Positions 23,563 to 36,300 of a stretch of DNA of 64,000 nt are shown here, piece after piece (within the stretch, counting starts at the first letter, position 1; the number at the start of each line of letters is the position of its first letter). The translations under genes were made by a program, and so were the position numbers. Under the pieces are notes generated by a model. That model was not told where the DNA came from. It did no database searches and was given only the letters and a program-made list of their open reading frames with translations. Source of the DNA: Malania oleifera (Eukaryota > Streptophyta > Magnoliopsida > Santalales > Ximeniaceae). The stretch lies in contig NC_080426.1 of NCBI RefSeq assembly GCF_029873635.1, positions 53,458,093 through 53,522,092 of the forward strand. Direction: 5' to 3'.

Positions 23563-23787
23563 ATCACATAGTTAGAGGAGCTCAGCTCCATCCATAGAGA
23601 AAGAAAATAATGATCTCATATGCATCAATTCACCTTTTGAATATCAAGGCTCTTTAGAAAACCCTAAACATCATATCATGTGCTTAATGGTCTATGAATA
23701 TATATGGAATGGTATAGGTTATGAGTATCATTTCATGTCTTAATATATCTTTTTTGATGCATGTGTAATACATAGGGACAGCTATAC
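23563..23787. repeat. 225-bp direct duplication, left copy
   Basis: Identical to 27572-27796 except CAATTC/CGATTC near 23630. Starts ATCACATAGTTAGAGG and ends GGGACAGCTATAC; the next four bases TGGT are also shared. It flanks the 3.8 kb LTR-like insertion. Confidence 0.95.
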
Positions 23788-24399
23788 TGGTCGCGGCGTC
23801 CCGGGAGCGCGTGTGCCCCGGGCGGCGAAATTAAAATTATTTTAATATTTTCAGGAAAAATATGGTGTAGGAGTCGCCACTAACCTTTAGTGCGGTTAGA
23901 ACACATGATCACTACCCCGTTAGGGGTAGAATCGGTCTACATTACCAGAGTTGGGGTCGGGAGTTCGGTTACGCGAGGAGAAGGTACGAGCACCCCCTAC
24001 GCGCCCGTTCTTAAGAACGGCACCTAATTAATTTAAAATTATCCCTAAGTTAATCTAATAAATCTTTACATTACTCCTTTTTATGAATTTATAAATACAT
24101 AGGAAAATAAATAAATATATACATATATTCCCTCAGAGCTTAGGGTACGTGATGCCCAAAGGCTAATACCCCTTGCAATTAAATCATAGGGAAAAAATTA
24201 AGAAAATACACTCCCAACATTTTGAAATTATATATAAAATTTTTATAGGAAAATACTAGTGTGGGAGGTTTTAATATATATTAATAAGATAATAAACTAA
24301 GAAATCAAATTACCCTAATATGTGTAATAATAATAGGGATATAATAATAAATTGCTATAATACCTAATGACATATCCTAATAATAAACCCACCTAATAG

Positions 24400-26110
24400 A
24401 TAGTAATAATATACACACAAAAATAAAAATGATAATATAATACTAAACTTATAACAATAACGATAACAATAATAACAATAATAATAATACTAATAACAGT
24501 AATACTAATAATGACATACTACACGTAATAGTAATAATAATAATACACAAGCATATAGTAAGATATTAACATTCTATAAATATAATGATACTCACCTATA
24601 AGTAATCAAAACCTCAATATATGCACATAGGGAAACAATTAATTCCTAAGATAAATAACGATATATACAATAGTCATTATGGAGACAATTAATCCCTAGA
24701 ATAAATATAGGATGTATACTATAATAGTTATGGGAACAATCGAAGTCTTACCATTAATATACAATGACAATGTGGAAACAAATTAAACCCTAGAAATTAT
24801 GTACTTTTATAAACATGTAAGGGAAAGAAATTAATTATGGAAACAATTCAAGTTATGAATCTAATAGGAAATATATACAAACTCTAGAGAAATCAATATG
24901 TCACAAGAGGGGAACCCTAAAAATAAATATGGAAATAAATTTAATTTTATCAAGGAGTGTTCAATAATATGAAAATACTAGAAATTGATATGCAATGATG
25001 TGGACGAAAATTAATGTGCAATAATAGACTAATAATAATAAGCAAATAACTCAAACCCTAAAACAATACTTAAACATAAAATTATCAACCTTCTAAAAAC
25101 GTGAAAACTACCGAAATCCTAAATAAACCTACACATAAAATATGAAATGATTTAAATAATAAACAATCATAACCAAAACCGTGAATGAATTTAGATAACG
25201 CAAATAAACTAAAAATTAAACCGTATTAACATGATAAACTTACCCTTTAAAAACATAAATACTAACATATAAAACAAAATGTAAAAATAACACTAAACAA
25301 TATAAATTGTTAAATAATACAACATCGATTAAAAATACATGCTAAATAATACAAAATCACTTACCGGCAATAGCTTAGAATTCTCACCACTGAACTACAG
25401 CCACAATATAACAACAATACTATGAATACACAATATTACATAATAATACAACAATAATATTACGTAAATATACATATACATGAGCTTAACATTCAATAAT
25501 AAAACATATATTTATATTTATATATACTTGTGCAAAAATAAACCAATATTACGATATTTCCCAATAAGCTAAAATAACCTTGGATATTATCATTTAACCA
25601 AATGTTACAACATCAGAAATACTACAATGCGTATTACAACACAAAAATAACAACAAGGAAAATATTGCATGGATATTAAATGTTAAAACACATATTACAA
25701 TAATAAAATCCAATAATAATAATATTATTTAATATATACAATAAATTTAGACATAAATTAAAACTCCCTAAATATACTACATGCGAAAGCACATGGACAA
25801 TAAATACACAATAAACCTACAAAAATTAATACCATAAGTCAATAACACACATGTATGGGATGATAAAATATATGTCAAATAAATAAAGAATACACACAGG
25901 CTATTACATATCAGAATAAAATAATGAAAGTATTAAATCAAGCCATTACGTATATATAAAATAACGATGTCAATACAAAATAATAATAAAAGCTTTATTA
26001 CGATACTTGTACAAACACTTTAATAATAATACATGACTAATACATAATAATAATAATAACAATATTAATAGAAATTCTATGATTAATATACAACAAATAT
26101 ATATATATAT
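24400..26110. repeat. AT-rich stretch with AAT/ATA trinucleotide runs
   Basis: Long low-complexity sequence of AATAATAAT and ACAATA words within the LTR-like insertion. No gene. Confidence 0.7.
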
Positions 26111-26199
26111 AGTAGCCATATGAAACAACTATTATTAATCATATAATATGTATGTACAAAAAAAGACTTAAAGTTTTAAATCTAGAAATCCAAACAGTG

Positions 26200-26830
26200 T
26201 GCGTGTGTGCGTTCGGTGCATGTGTGGGTGTGTGTGTGCGCACGGGTAGGGGGACTTACAGAGGGCGCTGCTGGAGGTAAGGTCGTCGGAGTATAAGCGG
26301 CAGCGACGGCGACGATGACGAGAGTGAGTGACGGGGTGGCTGGGCGGTTGCTCCGGCGGCAGTGCTGGTGTCGGAGCTCGCGGCTGGTCCTGTTGGTGAC
26401 TGTGGTGCTACTACTCCTGGCCGGGTTTGCTGTGGTGGGGAGTACCGAGCGTTGGTGTGGGCTGCTGCCAATTGTGGCCGGGGCTCTGTGATTTAATGGG
26501 ATACGCCGGGAGCAGGAGTGGCCGGTGTTGCAGAGGTGGCCGGAGAAGATGGCTGGGTGCGGTGGTGGTTGCCGGAGGTGTGGCCGACTGGTTGTCTCGG
26601 GTGGAGCTGGTTCGGAGTGGAGGACTGAGGGAGAGAGCGGGGGAAGGAGAGGATGGTGGCTGTGGGAGAGTTGAAGGAGATGGGAGAGGAATGGCTGCCG
26701 TGAGGGGGAGCAGAAGCTGCTATGCAGGGATTTTTTTTTTTTATGTCTCCGGCTGTGGCTATGGGGGTGCAGCGCCGGGTGTATGAAAGAGAGTCAGAAT
26801 TTTTTTATTTTTCTTTTTCGTGTGCGCAGA
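26200..26830. other. GC-rich island within LTR-like insertion
   Basis: Sharp switch to GC-rich, CpG-bearing DNA between AT-rich flanks, after a (GT)n tract at 26200-26240. It has open frames on both strands (26427-26786 plus, 26256-26471 minus) rich in Gly, Arg and Val or Pro, Ser and Thr, with no domain. It may be a promoter or leader of the parent element. Confidence 0.5.
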
Positions 26831-26929
26831 CCCGGCCCTGCTCTTTGAAGGGAAGAAAAGCTTATTTATGAGCAAAAATTAGAAACCCTAAATCTCCCCT
26901 TTCCTTTTTAGTTTATGGTATTTTTTTTC

Positions 26930-27520
26930 TTTTGGAAATAATATTTATGAGAATAATTATTAATATGGTAATAATAATAATAACGTGAAAATAATGATAT
27001 TTATTAAAATAATAATAATGATAGTAATAACAAAGATAAATAAATAAATAATAATAATAATACACAATATAAATAGAAATAAAAATAAAAGTAATAAAAT
27101 AATAATAATAATAATAATAAATAAATCATAGTCAAATAAAAGTACTAATAATACTGCAAGAATAAAATACTAATAATAATATAAGTGATAATAATAATAA
27201 AATAGAAATAATAATAATTCTAATGAAAAAATAATAATAATAAAATAAAATAAATAAAAGCAAATAAAGTATCACCCCCCGTCCTCCTAAAAAAAAATAA
27301 ACGTAATAATAATAATAATTATAATAATAATCATAAGATAAAGTAATAAAAAAATACTTAAAAAAATAGAACAAAATACAATAATAAATACTATATAAAA
27401 ATACTCCTACTCCTCCTCCTCCTGGCTCGATAATGAATATATAATATAATCATATCATATAAGAATAGTGAAAATAATAATAACTAAATACTAATAATAA
27501 TACTAATAAAATCCTACGTC
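26930..27520. repeat. (TAA/AAT)n microsatellite region
   Basis: About 600 bp dominated by ATAATAATA with short interruptions. The Tyr/Ile-rich frame at 27132-27374 is a translation of this repeat. Confidence 0.85.
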
Positions 27521-27571
27521 CGCCTCTCTGGGTCGGGTAAAAATGAGGTTCGGTCCCCCTGCGTGTCTACA

Positions 27572-27796
27572 ATCACATAGTTAGAGGAGCTCAGCTCCAT
27601 CCATAGAGAAAGAAAATAATGATCTCATATGCATCGATTCACCTTTTGAATATCAAGGCTCTTTAGAAAACCCTAAACATCATATCATGTGCTTAATGGT
27701 CTATGAATATATATGGAATGGTATAGGTTATGAGTATCATTTCATGTCTTAATATATCTTTTTTGATGCATGTGTAATACATAGGGACAGCTATAC
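27572..27796. repeat. 225-bp direct duplication, right copy
   Basis: Second copy of 23563-23787. It continues into TGGTTGCATAGAAGAG, the undisturbed element D sequence. Confidence 0.95.
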
Positions 27797-29079
27797 TGGT
27801 TGCATAGAAGAGTAAATTAATCTTTACCAGTATATTTATTTCAAGAGATTTAAAATGATGACTTATACTACTAAGCATATTGAAAATGGTCTTTAATTGG
27901 TATAAGCAGCTTATTGCATCTAAGCTAGAATTCAAATTGATAGGGGGAGCATCTTAAATTAAAATCCTATCTTGTTATGCTCACCAATATTTTTGGCTTA
28001 GATCATTTTGTTATTCACTGTGGCATGTGCTCAATTGTGATGACCTTATTGAATATCTTAATTGAAAAATATAATACTTAGCCACACGTTCTTTATGTTT
28101 GCCATATGATCTTGCATGTAATTGTTGAATTTTTAGGATCATTATGGTTGTGGTTTTCATGTAATATTTTAGTATGTGCTTAATTGACAAACCAAAAAAT
28201 TTGTACTTGCTTGCTTTAAATTAAAATCATATTTTGCAGCAAGCACACCCCCAATACATTTTGCAAATATCAAAGGGTATACATATATTTATATTTATAT
28301 AGATATGTATTTATTTTAATACTTCATGGCAAGAACTAATTTCAAAACCAAAACGTTTTCCCTTGCCTTATTATTATTATTATATACAAATATGTTTTAA
28401 AGTCGCATAACTGGTTCAGTAACTAAAAATGAAAATGCATGCGAACTAGTTCGATTGTTTTTACGCTCAAACCTTCTATTTGGTATCATATGCCATGTGT
28501 TTTAAACTCAAATATTTCACGGGTCTTATGATATGTTTCAAATGCCATGGTTTGTACATATTTATGGTTTAATTTAGTTTTCATGCCATTTAAATCTTTA
28601 AATGACCATTTATATAGTTTGTGTGCTTAATGGCTAAACCTGTCAATGCTTTATACTCTATGAACTTGTTTGTGCTATGAAATGCATAAATATCATATCT
28701 TTTGCATGATTGATAGTTATATTTATATTTTGAGAATACAGGACTATTTGAAGTTGTTGTGAATAAACTATTAATTTTAAAACTCCAAATAGGTAATTTC
28801 TATACAGGTATTTTTGAAAAAGTGCTCTATTTTCAAACGGCATGCTACCGAAATTTCTAAAACTTTTCCCAATTTTATCGTGTATTTAAATGATTCATAC
28901 TCAAATGTCTTGCTTACATGCTTTATATTTATAGCCCTTTTTGCCATTGCCAAAAAGGGGAGAAGAGGAAAAAATTGGGTACTTGAAGAAGCATTGACAA
29001 ATCTGTAACATTATGCATATTGTTAGGGGAAGCCTTTCAAGGTTATACCCACTTTTTGCATAGTATATTTGTCATCATC
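27797..29079 (+). mobile_element. Element D distal 3' region
   Basis: Sequence between the duplication and the polypurine tract, without pol. It holds a purine tract (GATAGGGGGAGCAT, 27939-27952) and a 64-codon frame at 28814-29008 that starts MKKCSIFKRHATEISKTF and contains the hydrophobic stretch VLLTCFIFIALFAIA. The first part is the same short peptide seen in the array units. Such purine tracts before the 3' LTR are typical of SIRE elements. Confidence 0.6.
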
Positions 29080-29092
29080 AAAAAGGGGAGAT
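29080..29092 (+). other. Polypurine tract of element D
   Basis: AAAAAGGGGAGAT immediately precedes TGTTGACC, the start of the 3' LTR. It is the plus-strand primer used in reverse transcription. Confidence 0.85.
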
Positions 29093-29875
29093 TGTTGACC
29101 TTATGGGTCATTCCGTGTTTTGATTATGACAAATACTATGTATTTAATGTCTTTCTAGTTTGTGTGCAAGTTTATATTAACAAACCAATTGATGGCACAT
29201 GAAGAAAAGAATGAAGGCCCCGACATATTCTTTAATTATTTTAATATATTTTGGGTCTATAATAACTTCGTTTCAAATGGGTTTGTAATAATTACTGCAT
29301 ATCATGTATATAGGATTTGTAAGCTCAGAAATGCCATAGATTTACCATGGGGACCGAATGTCATTAGGGCTACCTTCGGTCGACCGAAGGTTAACCGATG
29401 CTAGATTTTTTTGGTGTCCTCAAAGACCTTAGAAAGACCCTAGATCCCAACACTTACATGTAAAATTGTCCCCAACATCACTCTTCATATCAGGGGAATT
29501 AAATTTGGCTAAAATGGACTTAATTATAAATGTTGAGAGTGTTCAGGCGACCGAACCCAAGCCGTACAAACGGCTCGGGCGACCGAACAAGTCAACATGT
29601 TGACTTTGTGTTCGGGCACCTGAACCACTTTTGAGTGTATCTCCCTTAAGCACCCAAACCTATGTCAGGTTCCTTTTTAACTACACGGGCGCCTGAACGA
29701 TCACATTCAAAATGGGCTCGGGTGACCGAATTGGTCAGTTCGGTTAACCGAACTTGGAACCTGGCACCCGAACCTACGAACAAATGCTACTGACGTTGGT
29801 TCGGGCTATCGAGCTAATTTTCAGGCACCCGAACCTTGTCGGTTAAAACTATTTTAACTAAAGTAAAATTAATTA
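29093..29875 (+). repeat. Partial 3' LTR of element D
   Basis: Starts TGTTGACCTTATGGGTCATT followed by the TTTTGATTATGACAAATACT signature. U3 has TTCGG/CCGAA motifs at 29370-29850. Similarity to the 7091 LTR stops after GGTTAAAACTATTTTAAC, so the TATA box, R and U5 are missing. Confidence 0.82.
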
Positions 29876-30371
29876 CTGCCATTTCACGTATTCATTGAAG
29901 CCTAGACCCGTCCAAGAACAGCTACTATACATTCATACCTAAGCGTACATGTGTTATATTTCAATTGCTTATTAGTCATACTATGTTGATTAATAATCAC
30001 TTGAACATGTTAATTATTTGTTTCACTTACGATTAGTAATGTTTGTATTTCAACCATTCTTGGATTGTCCAATGTGGATAGTTCAGGAAGTTGTATTTAC
30101 ATTGTTATCATCGTTCACGCTTTGTTAATTGTAATTTTATATTCCGAGCGCGTCTTTACTTGTGTTCTTTGGGTGCATAGTGGGTTGTCATGACAATTTG
30201 TTAGTGATGGAATCGTGTACTTGGAGAGACATAAGAAGATGCTGCCGAAATTTATAACGACTACGAAGAAGGAATTTGAGCGATTGATCACAATGTAAAT
30301 GCAACATTCTTGAATGGGATAAGATCTGTACCCTTTAAAGTATGATGGTTGATTATAGGATTCATAATGCA
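29876..30371. other. Unassigned junction DNA
   Basis: About 500 bp between the broken LTR and the array. ATGCTGCCGAAATTTATAACG at 30239 recalls the array unit, but no alignment can be sustained. No gene seen. Confidence 0.45.
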
Positions 30372-33300
30372 TGTGTTATAAACAAGCATTCATTATATGT
30401 TTTTAGTCCGATAAGCCTAAGGCATTCATTGCCGAGCCTAAATCATTGAAAATATTAGAAACACTTGGCTAAGGATTTGAAAATTTAAAAAAGTCATTAG
30501 TTGAATATATACATAAATCAAAGGGAGCACCATCTTCATAATTATTTAAATTAAATGCTCTTATCATCTCATAACGTTCATGTCCAAATGCCTAGATGAA
30601 TAACTATACTGCACGGAACTCAATACTATCCACCGTTCTCTACTATTTATATTATGAATTTAACGGATACATGTACTACTGTTGTGATTTGTTGATTGCT
30701 ACATGATTGCATGCTAATCTAGAATGCCTCCTGCATGGTGGATGCCGTTTATGTGTATTGCATGTTGGTAGTGGATATAGGTTCTCGTGTGCCTTGAACT
30801 TCTTATAAATGACTTATTTGAACCTATCAGGTGCAGGTTTTATGGGAAAATGTCCAATTTATAGACGGCATGCTGCTGAAATTTTGTTAAAATTCCGCCT
30901 CCCCCCCAAAAAAAACCATGTACAGCGATAATTATGATAAAATGAATGTTACAATATTTTTGAAAGGATGAGTGAAAGTTAGGAGTCATAAGAAATGAGG
31001 CAATATAGGCTTAGTTCATTTAAAGAAGCATTCATTTATTTGTTTTTGGTCCAGTAAGCCCAAAGCATTCATTGCCGAACCTAAGTCATTGAAAATGTTA
31101 GAAACACTTGACTAAGGATTTGAAAATTTGAAAAAGTCATAAGTTGAATATATACATAACTTAGAGGGAGTATCATCTTCATAATTTTTTAAATTAAATG
31201 CTTTCATCATCTCATAATGTTTATGTCCAAATGTCTAGATGAATAACAATACTATACTGAACTCAGTACTATCCACCGTTCTCTATTATTTATATTCTGA
31301 ATTTAATGGATACATGTACTACTGTTGTGAATTGTTGATTGCTACATGATTGCATGCTAATCTAGAATGCCTCCTGCATGGCGGATGCATTTTATGTGTA
31401 TTGCATGTTGGTAGTGGATATAGGTTCTTGTGTGCCTTGAACTTCTTATAAATGACTTATTTGAACCTATCAGGTGTAGGTTTTATGGGAAAATGTCCAA
31501 TTTAGAGATGGCATGTTGCCGAAATTTTGTTACAATTCCCCCCCCCCCCCCCAAAAAAAACCATGTACAACGATAATTATGATAAAATGAATGTTACAAT
31601 ATTTTTGAAAGGATGAGTGAAAGTTAGAAGTCATAAGAAATGAGGAAATATAGGCTTAGTTCATTTAAAGAAGCATTCATTTATATGTTTTTGGTCCGGT
31701 AAGCATAAAACATTCATTGCTGAGCCTAAATCATTGAAAATATTAGAAACACTTGGCTAAGGATTTAAAAATTTGAAAAAACCATAAGTTGAATATATAC
31801 ATAACTTAGAGGGAGCATCATCTTCGTAATTATTTAAATTAAATGCTCTCATCATCTCATAACATTCATGTTTAAATGCCTAGATGAGTAACTACAACGG
31901 GTTGCTTATCTAATCATATATAATAAAACATAATAAATAAAATAGTCGACTCGAATCTGTGGGTAGCAGAGACACCTGTCATACACAGCGGAACCTAGGT
32001 AGTAGTAAATGTAAATCACATTCATCAACCATAAATTACATAATACTAGAGTCTACTACATTACCAAAATATTTTGTTTATATTCAACCTCCAAAACATC
32101 AAAATAAACCTAGGATCTTACAACAAAAACTCCTGATCCTAGATCAAAACTTACCCTTCTAGTAGGAAAACTCAACTCACTCAGCGGCGGCCCTGTCTCG
32201 CTGGTCTCTCTGGGTTTCTAGAAAATCATTTAATATTCGGAGTGAGACACCTCTCAATAAGGGTAGATAAATTAAAATCAGCTATGTGGCAACATGAATA
32301 TTTAATGTTATAATACATATACCATACATTTCATATACCATAAAACATAAATCGTAATATGGTTAGATAAACATATAATTTCATACTTCCAAGTAATCAT
32401 ACTAATCATGTATTATCTGATATAATCTTTAATACTAAAAACTACCCATGATGTATAGCTAGTTGATGTCATGTATAACCCCCCAGGACGGGTTGTGCAG
32501 TCCGATGGCGAGACCTGACAATGGCTGGTCGACCACTATCGAGTAAAAAATTTATGTAAGTACGATGGGCCCACCACACCCTGGTCCGGACTGCCAAGTG
32601 GACGTCTACAACTCTACACTGAAAGCCACATCAACTATCCATCTCCCACCCCTTCATGGGGTGGTTAGCACCAATCCGAACATAGATATCTGATCTATAA
32701 GCTACGATACCATGCTCTTGAAATTGAACTAAACTAATATCCGGGTTCTGATAACATATAGTACATAAACATATACTGTTTATCGTAAATCAAATAGTAG
32801 CATTTTCTGAATCCTACATTAACATAATAATTACGGCCTCACGCCGAAAACATGAATAAATGTGGCCTTGCGCTGAATAACATGAGTAACTGCGACCTTG
32901 CACCGAACATATCATACATTCTGAAATCATAATTTACTGTGTTTATCATGTTATTCCTAAAAATATTTGTAAATCTAACTTAACATGGTATAATATATAT
33001 ATAAAAATAATATTCACCCCACACAAATTGAGTGAAACCATATATTCCGTTCTAAAATCACATTTCCTATACAATTGCAGTATTTTCCCAAACTTACATT
33101 TTCTTAATTATACTTATATATAATCACATGCTTTCTGAAAATTATTTTACTATTAAATAATAGTAATTTCAATGGAAAATAACTGCTTTAATTTATTCCC
33201 TCACCTGGCAACTGAAAAGCCCCTCTATAATATGGTCTTACACCCATAGGAAACCCTGACCAGTACCCTGAAAATGATAACTCTCATAACTAAACTTCAG

Positions 33301-36300
33301 TATTTATTCGAGTACATCATTTCCTTCAACAGTGGAAAAACCAAATTTCGAATAAAAATTCTTACCTCAACTCAGGGATGAATTTCAACTTGCTTCCACC
33401 AATGATCCGTTCTGGTAGATTTGGAGAGATCTTCCCTAGGAGCGTCGTGGTGGTCTCAGATCATCGATCCAGCGAACAATGGAACCGAAATCGAAGAGAG
33501 AGGAGAGAGAAACTGTAGGGAGATAAAGAGTGTGTGATTTTCTGGTTTTGTTGCAATTAAATTCGAGTTTTAGGCTATTTATAGAGCCAGATTCGTTAAT
33601 AAGACACATAACCTCGTCGATGAGTCCCTGAAGAGTTCCATCGACGAACCTTCACCCTTTGTCAACGAAATTCAGGATTGCCAAAATCCTCCTCTGTATT
33701 TTCTTGCTGTGCGCTCTTTTCCAGTCCCATTTTCTATATCTTAATTATGATTTAAATACCGTTATACTTTCGGTCATTACAGTAACAATACTACACTGAA
33801 CTCAATACTATCCACTGTTCTCTGCTATTTATAATATGAATTTAACGGATACATGTACTACTATTGTGAATTGTTGATTGCTACATGATTACATGATAGT
33901 CTAGAATGCCTCCTACAAGATGGGTGCAGTTGATGTGTATTGCATGCTGGTAGTGGATATAGGTTCTCGTGTGCCTTGAACTTCTGATAAATGACTTACT
34001 TGAACCTATCAGGTGCAGGTTTTATGGGAAAATTTCCAATTTATAGACGCATATTGGCAACATTTCGTTAAAATTTTTTCACAAAAAAAAAAAAAACCAT
34101 GTGCAACGACAATTATGATAAAATGAATGTCAAAATATTTTTAACAGGATGAGTAAAAGTTAGGAATCATAAGAAATGAAACAATGTAGGCTTAGTTCAT
34201 TTAAAGAAGCATTCATTTATATGTTTTTGGTCAAGCAAGCCTAAAGAATTCATTGTCAAGCCTAAATCATTGAAAACATTAGAAACACTTGACTAAGGAT
34301 TTGAAAATTTGAAAAAGCCATAAGTTGAGTATATACATAACTCAGAGAGAGCATCATCTTCATAATTATTTAAATTAAATTCTCTTATCATCTCAAAACG
34401 TTCATGTCCAAATGCCTAGATGAATAACAATACTACACTGAACTCAATACTATCCATCGTTCTCTACTATTTATATTCAGAATTTAATGGATACATGTAC
34501 TACTGTTGTGAATTGTTTATTGCTACATGATTGCATACTAGTCTAGAATGCCTCCTACATGGTGGATGCAGTTGATGTGTATTGCATGCTGGAAGTGGAT
34601 AGAGGTTCTCGTTTGCCTTGAACTTCTTACGAATGACTTATTTGAACCTATCAAGTGCAAGTTTTTTGGGAAAATGTCCAATTTACAGACAGCATGCTGC
34701 AGAGATTTCATTAAAATTTATCAAAAAAAAAAAAAAAAACCTTGTACAACGATAATTATATAAAATGAATGTTAACATATTTTTGAAAGGATGAGTGAAA
34801 GTAAGGAATCATAAGAAATGAGGCAATGTAGGCTTAATTCATTTAAAGAAGCATTCATTTATATGTTTTTGGTCTGGTAAGTCTAAAACATTCATTGCTG
34901 AGCCTAAATCATTGAAAATATTAGAAACAAGTGGCTAAGGAATTGAAAATTTGAAAAAACAATACGTTGAATATACACATAAGTCGGAGGGAGCATCATC
35001 TTCATAATTATTTAAATTAATGCTCTCATCATCTCATAACGTTCATGTCCAAACGCCTAGATAAGTAACAATACTACACTGAACTCAATACTATCCACCG
35101 TTCTCTACTATTTATATTCTGAATTTAATGGATACATGTACTACTGTTGTGAATTGTTGATTACTACATGATTGCATGCTAGTCTAGAATGCCTCTTGCA
35201 TGACGGATGCAGTTGATGTGTTTTGCATACTGGTAGTGGATATAGGTTCCCTTGTGCCTTGAACTTCTTATAAATGACTTATTTTAACCTATCAGGTGCA
35301 TGTTTTATGGGAAAACATCCAATTTACAGACGAGATGCTGCCAAAATTTTGTTAAAATTTTTCCAAAAAAAAAAAACCATGTACAACGATATATATGAAA
35401 AAATGAATGTTAAAATATTTTTGAAAGGATAAGTGAAAGTTAGGAATCATAAGAAAAATGGCAATGTAGACTTAGTTCATTTAAAGAAGCATTCATTTAT
35501 ATGTTTTTGGTCCAACAAGCCTAAAGCATTCATTGCCAAGCCTAAATCATTAAAAATATTAGAAAAACTAGGCTAAGAATTTGAAAATTTGAAAAAGCCA
35601 TAAGTTGAATATATACATAACTCTAAGGGAGCATCATCTTCACAATTATTTAAATTAAATTCTCTCATCATCTCAAAACGTTCATGTCCAAATGCCTAGA
35701 TGAATAAAAATACTACACTAAACTCAATACTATCCACCGTTCTCTGCTATTTATATTTTGAATTAAATTGATACATGTACTACTGTTGTGAATTGTTGAT
35801 TACTACTTGATTGCATGCTAGTCTAGAATGCCCCCTGCATGGCGGATGCAATTGATGTGTATTGCATGCTGGTAGTGTATATAGGTTCTCGTGTGCCTTG
35901 AACTTCTTATAAATGATTTATTTGAATTTATTAGGTGAGGTTTTATAGAAAAATGTCCAATTTACAAATGACATGCTGTCGAAATTTTGTTAAAATTTCC
36001 CCAAAAAAAAAAAAAAAAAACCATGTACAACGATAATTATATAAAATGAATGTTAAAATATTTCGGAAAGGATGAGTAAAAGTAAGGAATCATAGGAAAT
36101 GAGGTAATGTAGGCTTAGTTCATTTAAAGAAGCATTCATTTATATGTTTTTTGGTCCGGTAAGCCTAAAGCATTCATTGCCGAGCCTAAATAATTAAAAA
36201 TATTTGAAACACTTGGCTAAGGATTTGAAAATTTGAAAAAGCGATACGTTGAATATATACATAAGTCGGAGGGAGCATCATCTTCATAATTATTCAAATT

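Larger units (their letters stand above)
23788..27571. mobile_element. 3.8 kb LTR-like insertion in element D
   Basis: Begins TGGTCGCGGCGTCCCGGG and ends CCCTGCGTGTCTACA, so it has TG...CA ends. The GGAGTCGCCACTAACC, GGTCGGGAGTTCGGTTACG and CACCCCCTACGCGCCCG text near the left end, and the GTGTCTACA terminus, resemble long LTRs of Tat/Ogre-type Ty3/gypsy elements (from memory of the family, not searched). The interior is AT-rich with TAA repeats plus one GC-rich island (26200-26830). No coding domain is present, so it would be a solo LTR. The expected 5-bp target duplication is absent; instead 225 bp are duplicated. Confidence 0.6.

Noticed and set aside
23905..23916. GATCACTACC as the missing left end of the 21181 CACTA
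   Set aside because: No poly-A follows CACTAC, no TAGTGACG repeats are near, and it lies on the wrong side of the right end.
26427..26786. 119-codon Gly/Arg/Val-rich frame
   Set aside because: GC-rich DNA yields long frames on both strands; no domain, and it lies inside an LTR-like insertion.
27132..27374. Tyr/Ile-rich hydrophobic frame
   Set aside because: Direct translation of the TAA/ATA repeat.
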